Assembly (NCBI GenBank): GCA_905210875.1
Contig: CAJLYN010000160.1
Location: 1 to 5,545 of the forward strand
Origin: an uncultured Bacteroides sp.
Lineage (GTDB): Bacteria > Bacteroidota > Bacteroidia > Bacteroidales > UBA11471
Reading direction: 5' to 3'
Length of the DNA stretch: 5,545 bases
Each line of letters opens with the position of its first letter. The stretch's first letter is position 1. The notes below the pieces were generated by a model that had not been told where the DNA came from, searched no databases, and worked only from the letters and a program-made list of their open reading frames with translations. Shown here in pieces: positions 5,396 to 5,545 of the stretch. A program made the translations under genes and the position numbers.

Positions 5396-5545
5396 ATGTT
5401 AGATAGGCAGATAGAAAGAAAGTTAGATAGTATTATAGAAAAATTGAATCGTGTTCAAGGTTTAATATATTTTATAATTGAAGATACTTTATGTTTAATA
5501 TCGGATATCGTTGAAAAAGTTCAAAAAGAGAAAGATAAGATACCT
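5396..5545 (+). CDS. Small hypothetical protein, N-terminal 50 residues (partial)
   Basis: An ATG at 5396 opens a frame that stays open for all 50 codons to the window edge, in strongly AT-rich DNA where stops would be expected. The translation begins MLDRQIERKLDSIIEKLNRV, then a hydrophobic stretch (about 21-38, QGLIYFIIEDTLCLISDI) and a charged tail KVQKEKDK. The pattern is helical and amphipathic, with a possible coiled-coil at the start. There is no clear ribosome site and no TAnnTTTG promoter between it and the GH43 stop 33 bases upstream. Its composition differs sharply from the GH43 gene. I recognise no family, and it could be a chance open frame. Confidence 0.4.
   Translation, partial: MLDRQIERKLDSIIEKLNRVQGLIYFIIEDTLCLISDIVEKVQKEKDKIP

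Overview
The window most resembles a member of the Bacteroidales (Bacteroidota). Three intergenic regions carry perfect copies of the Bacteroidota -7 promoter consensus TAnnTTTG. Shine-Dalgarno sequences are weak or absent, two proteins have (or have nearly) Bacteroides-style lipoprotein signals, and the glycosidase is of a type common in gut Bacteroidota. I cannot name a genus from the sequence.

Layout. Bases 1-801 (minus strand) hold an AT-rich pair: a 207-residue lipoprotein, and 26 bases downstream the start of a zinc-ribbon protein with a membrane segment, cut by the window edge. Bases 802-1329 contain no gene. They hold the most unusual part of the window: two structured elements in inverted orientation (862-945 on the minus strand, 953-1038 on the plus strand). 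The two share three short unpaired motifs, while their paired stems differ completely in sequence yet remain complementary. A further hairpin and the nadB promoter follow. Bases 1330-2916 (plus) encode a complete L-aspartate oxidase, NadB, the first enzyme of de novo NAD synthesis. A perfect 16-bp terminator hairpin at 2941-2977 separates it from a convergent gene (3036-3581, minus) for a small exported protein whose lipobox cysteine appears to have become tyrosine. Divergent promoters lie between that gene and 3803-5362 (plus), a secreted GH43 glycosidase with a C-terminal beta-sandwich domain, probably an arabinofuranosidase or xylosidase. After 5362 the sequence turns AT-rich again and a small open frame of unknown function runs off the end.

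The genes look mostly like independent units: NadB is a housekeeping enzyme without nadA or nadC beside it, and the GH43 has no SusC/SusD partners in view. Only the lipoprotein and zinc-ribbon gene look like an operon. The AT-rich ends contrast with the GC-richer nadB and GH43 genes, which suggests the flanks are accessory DNA. The best candidate for something undescribed is the paired structured element at 862-1038.
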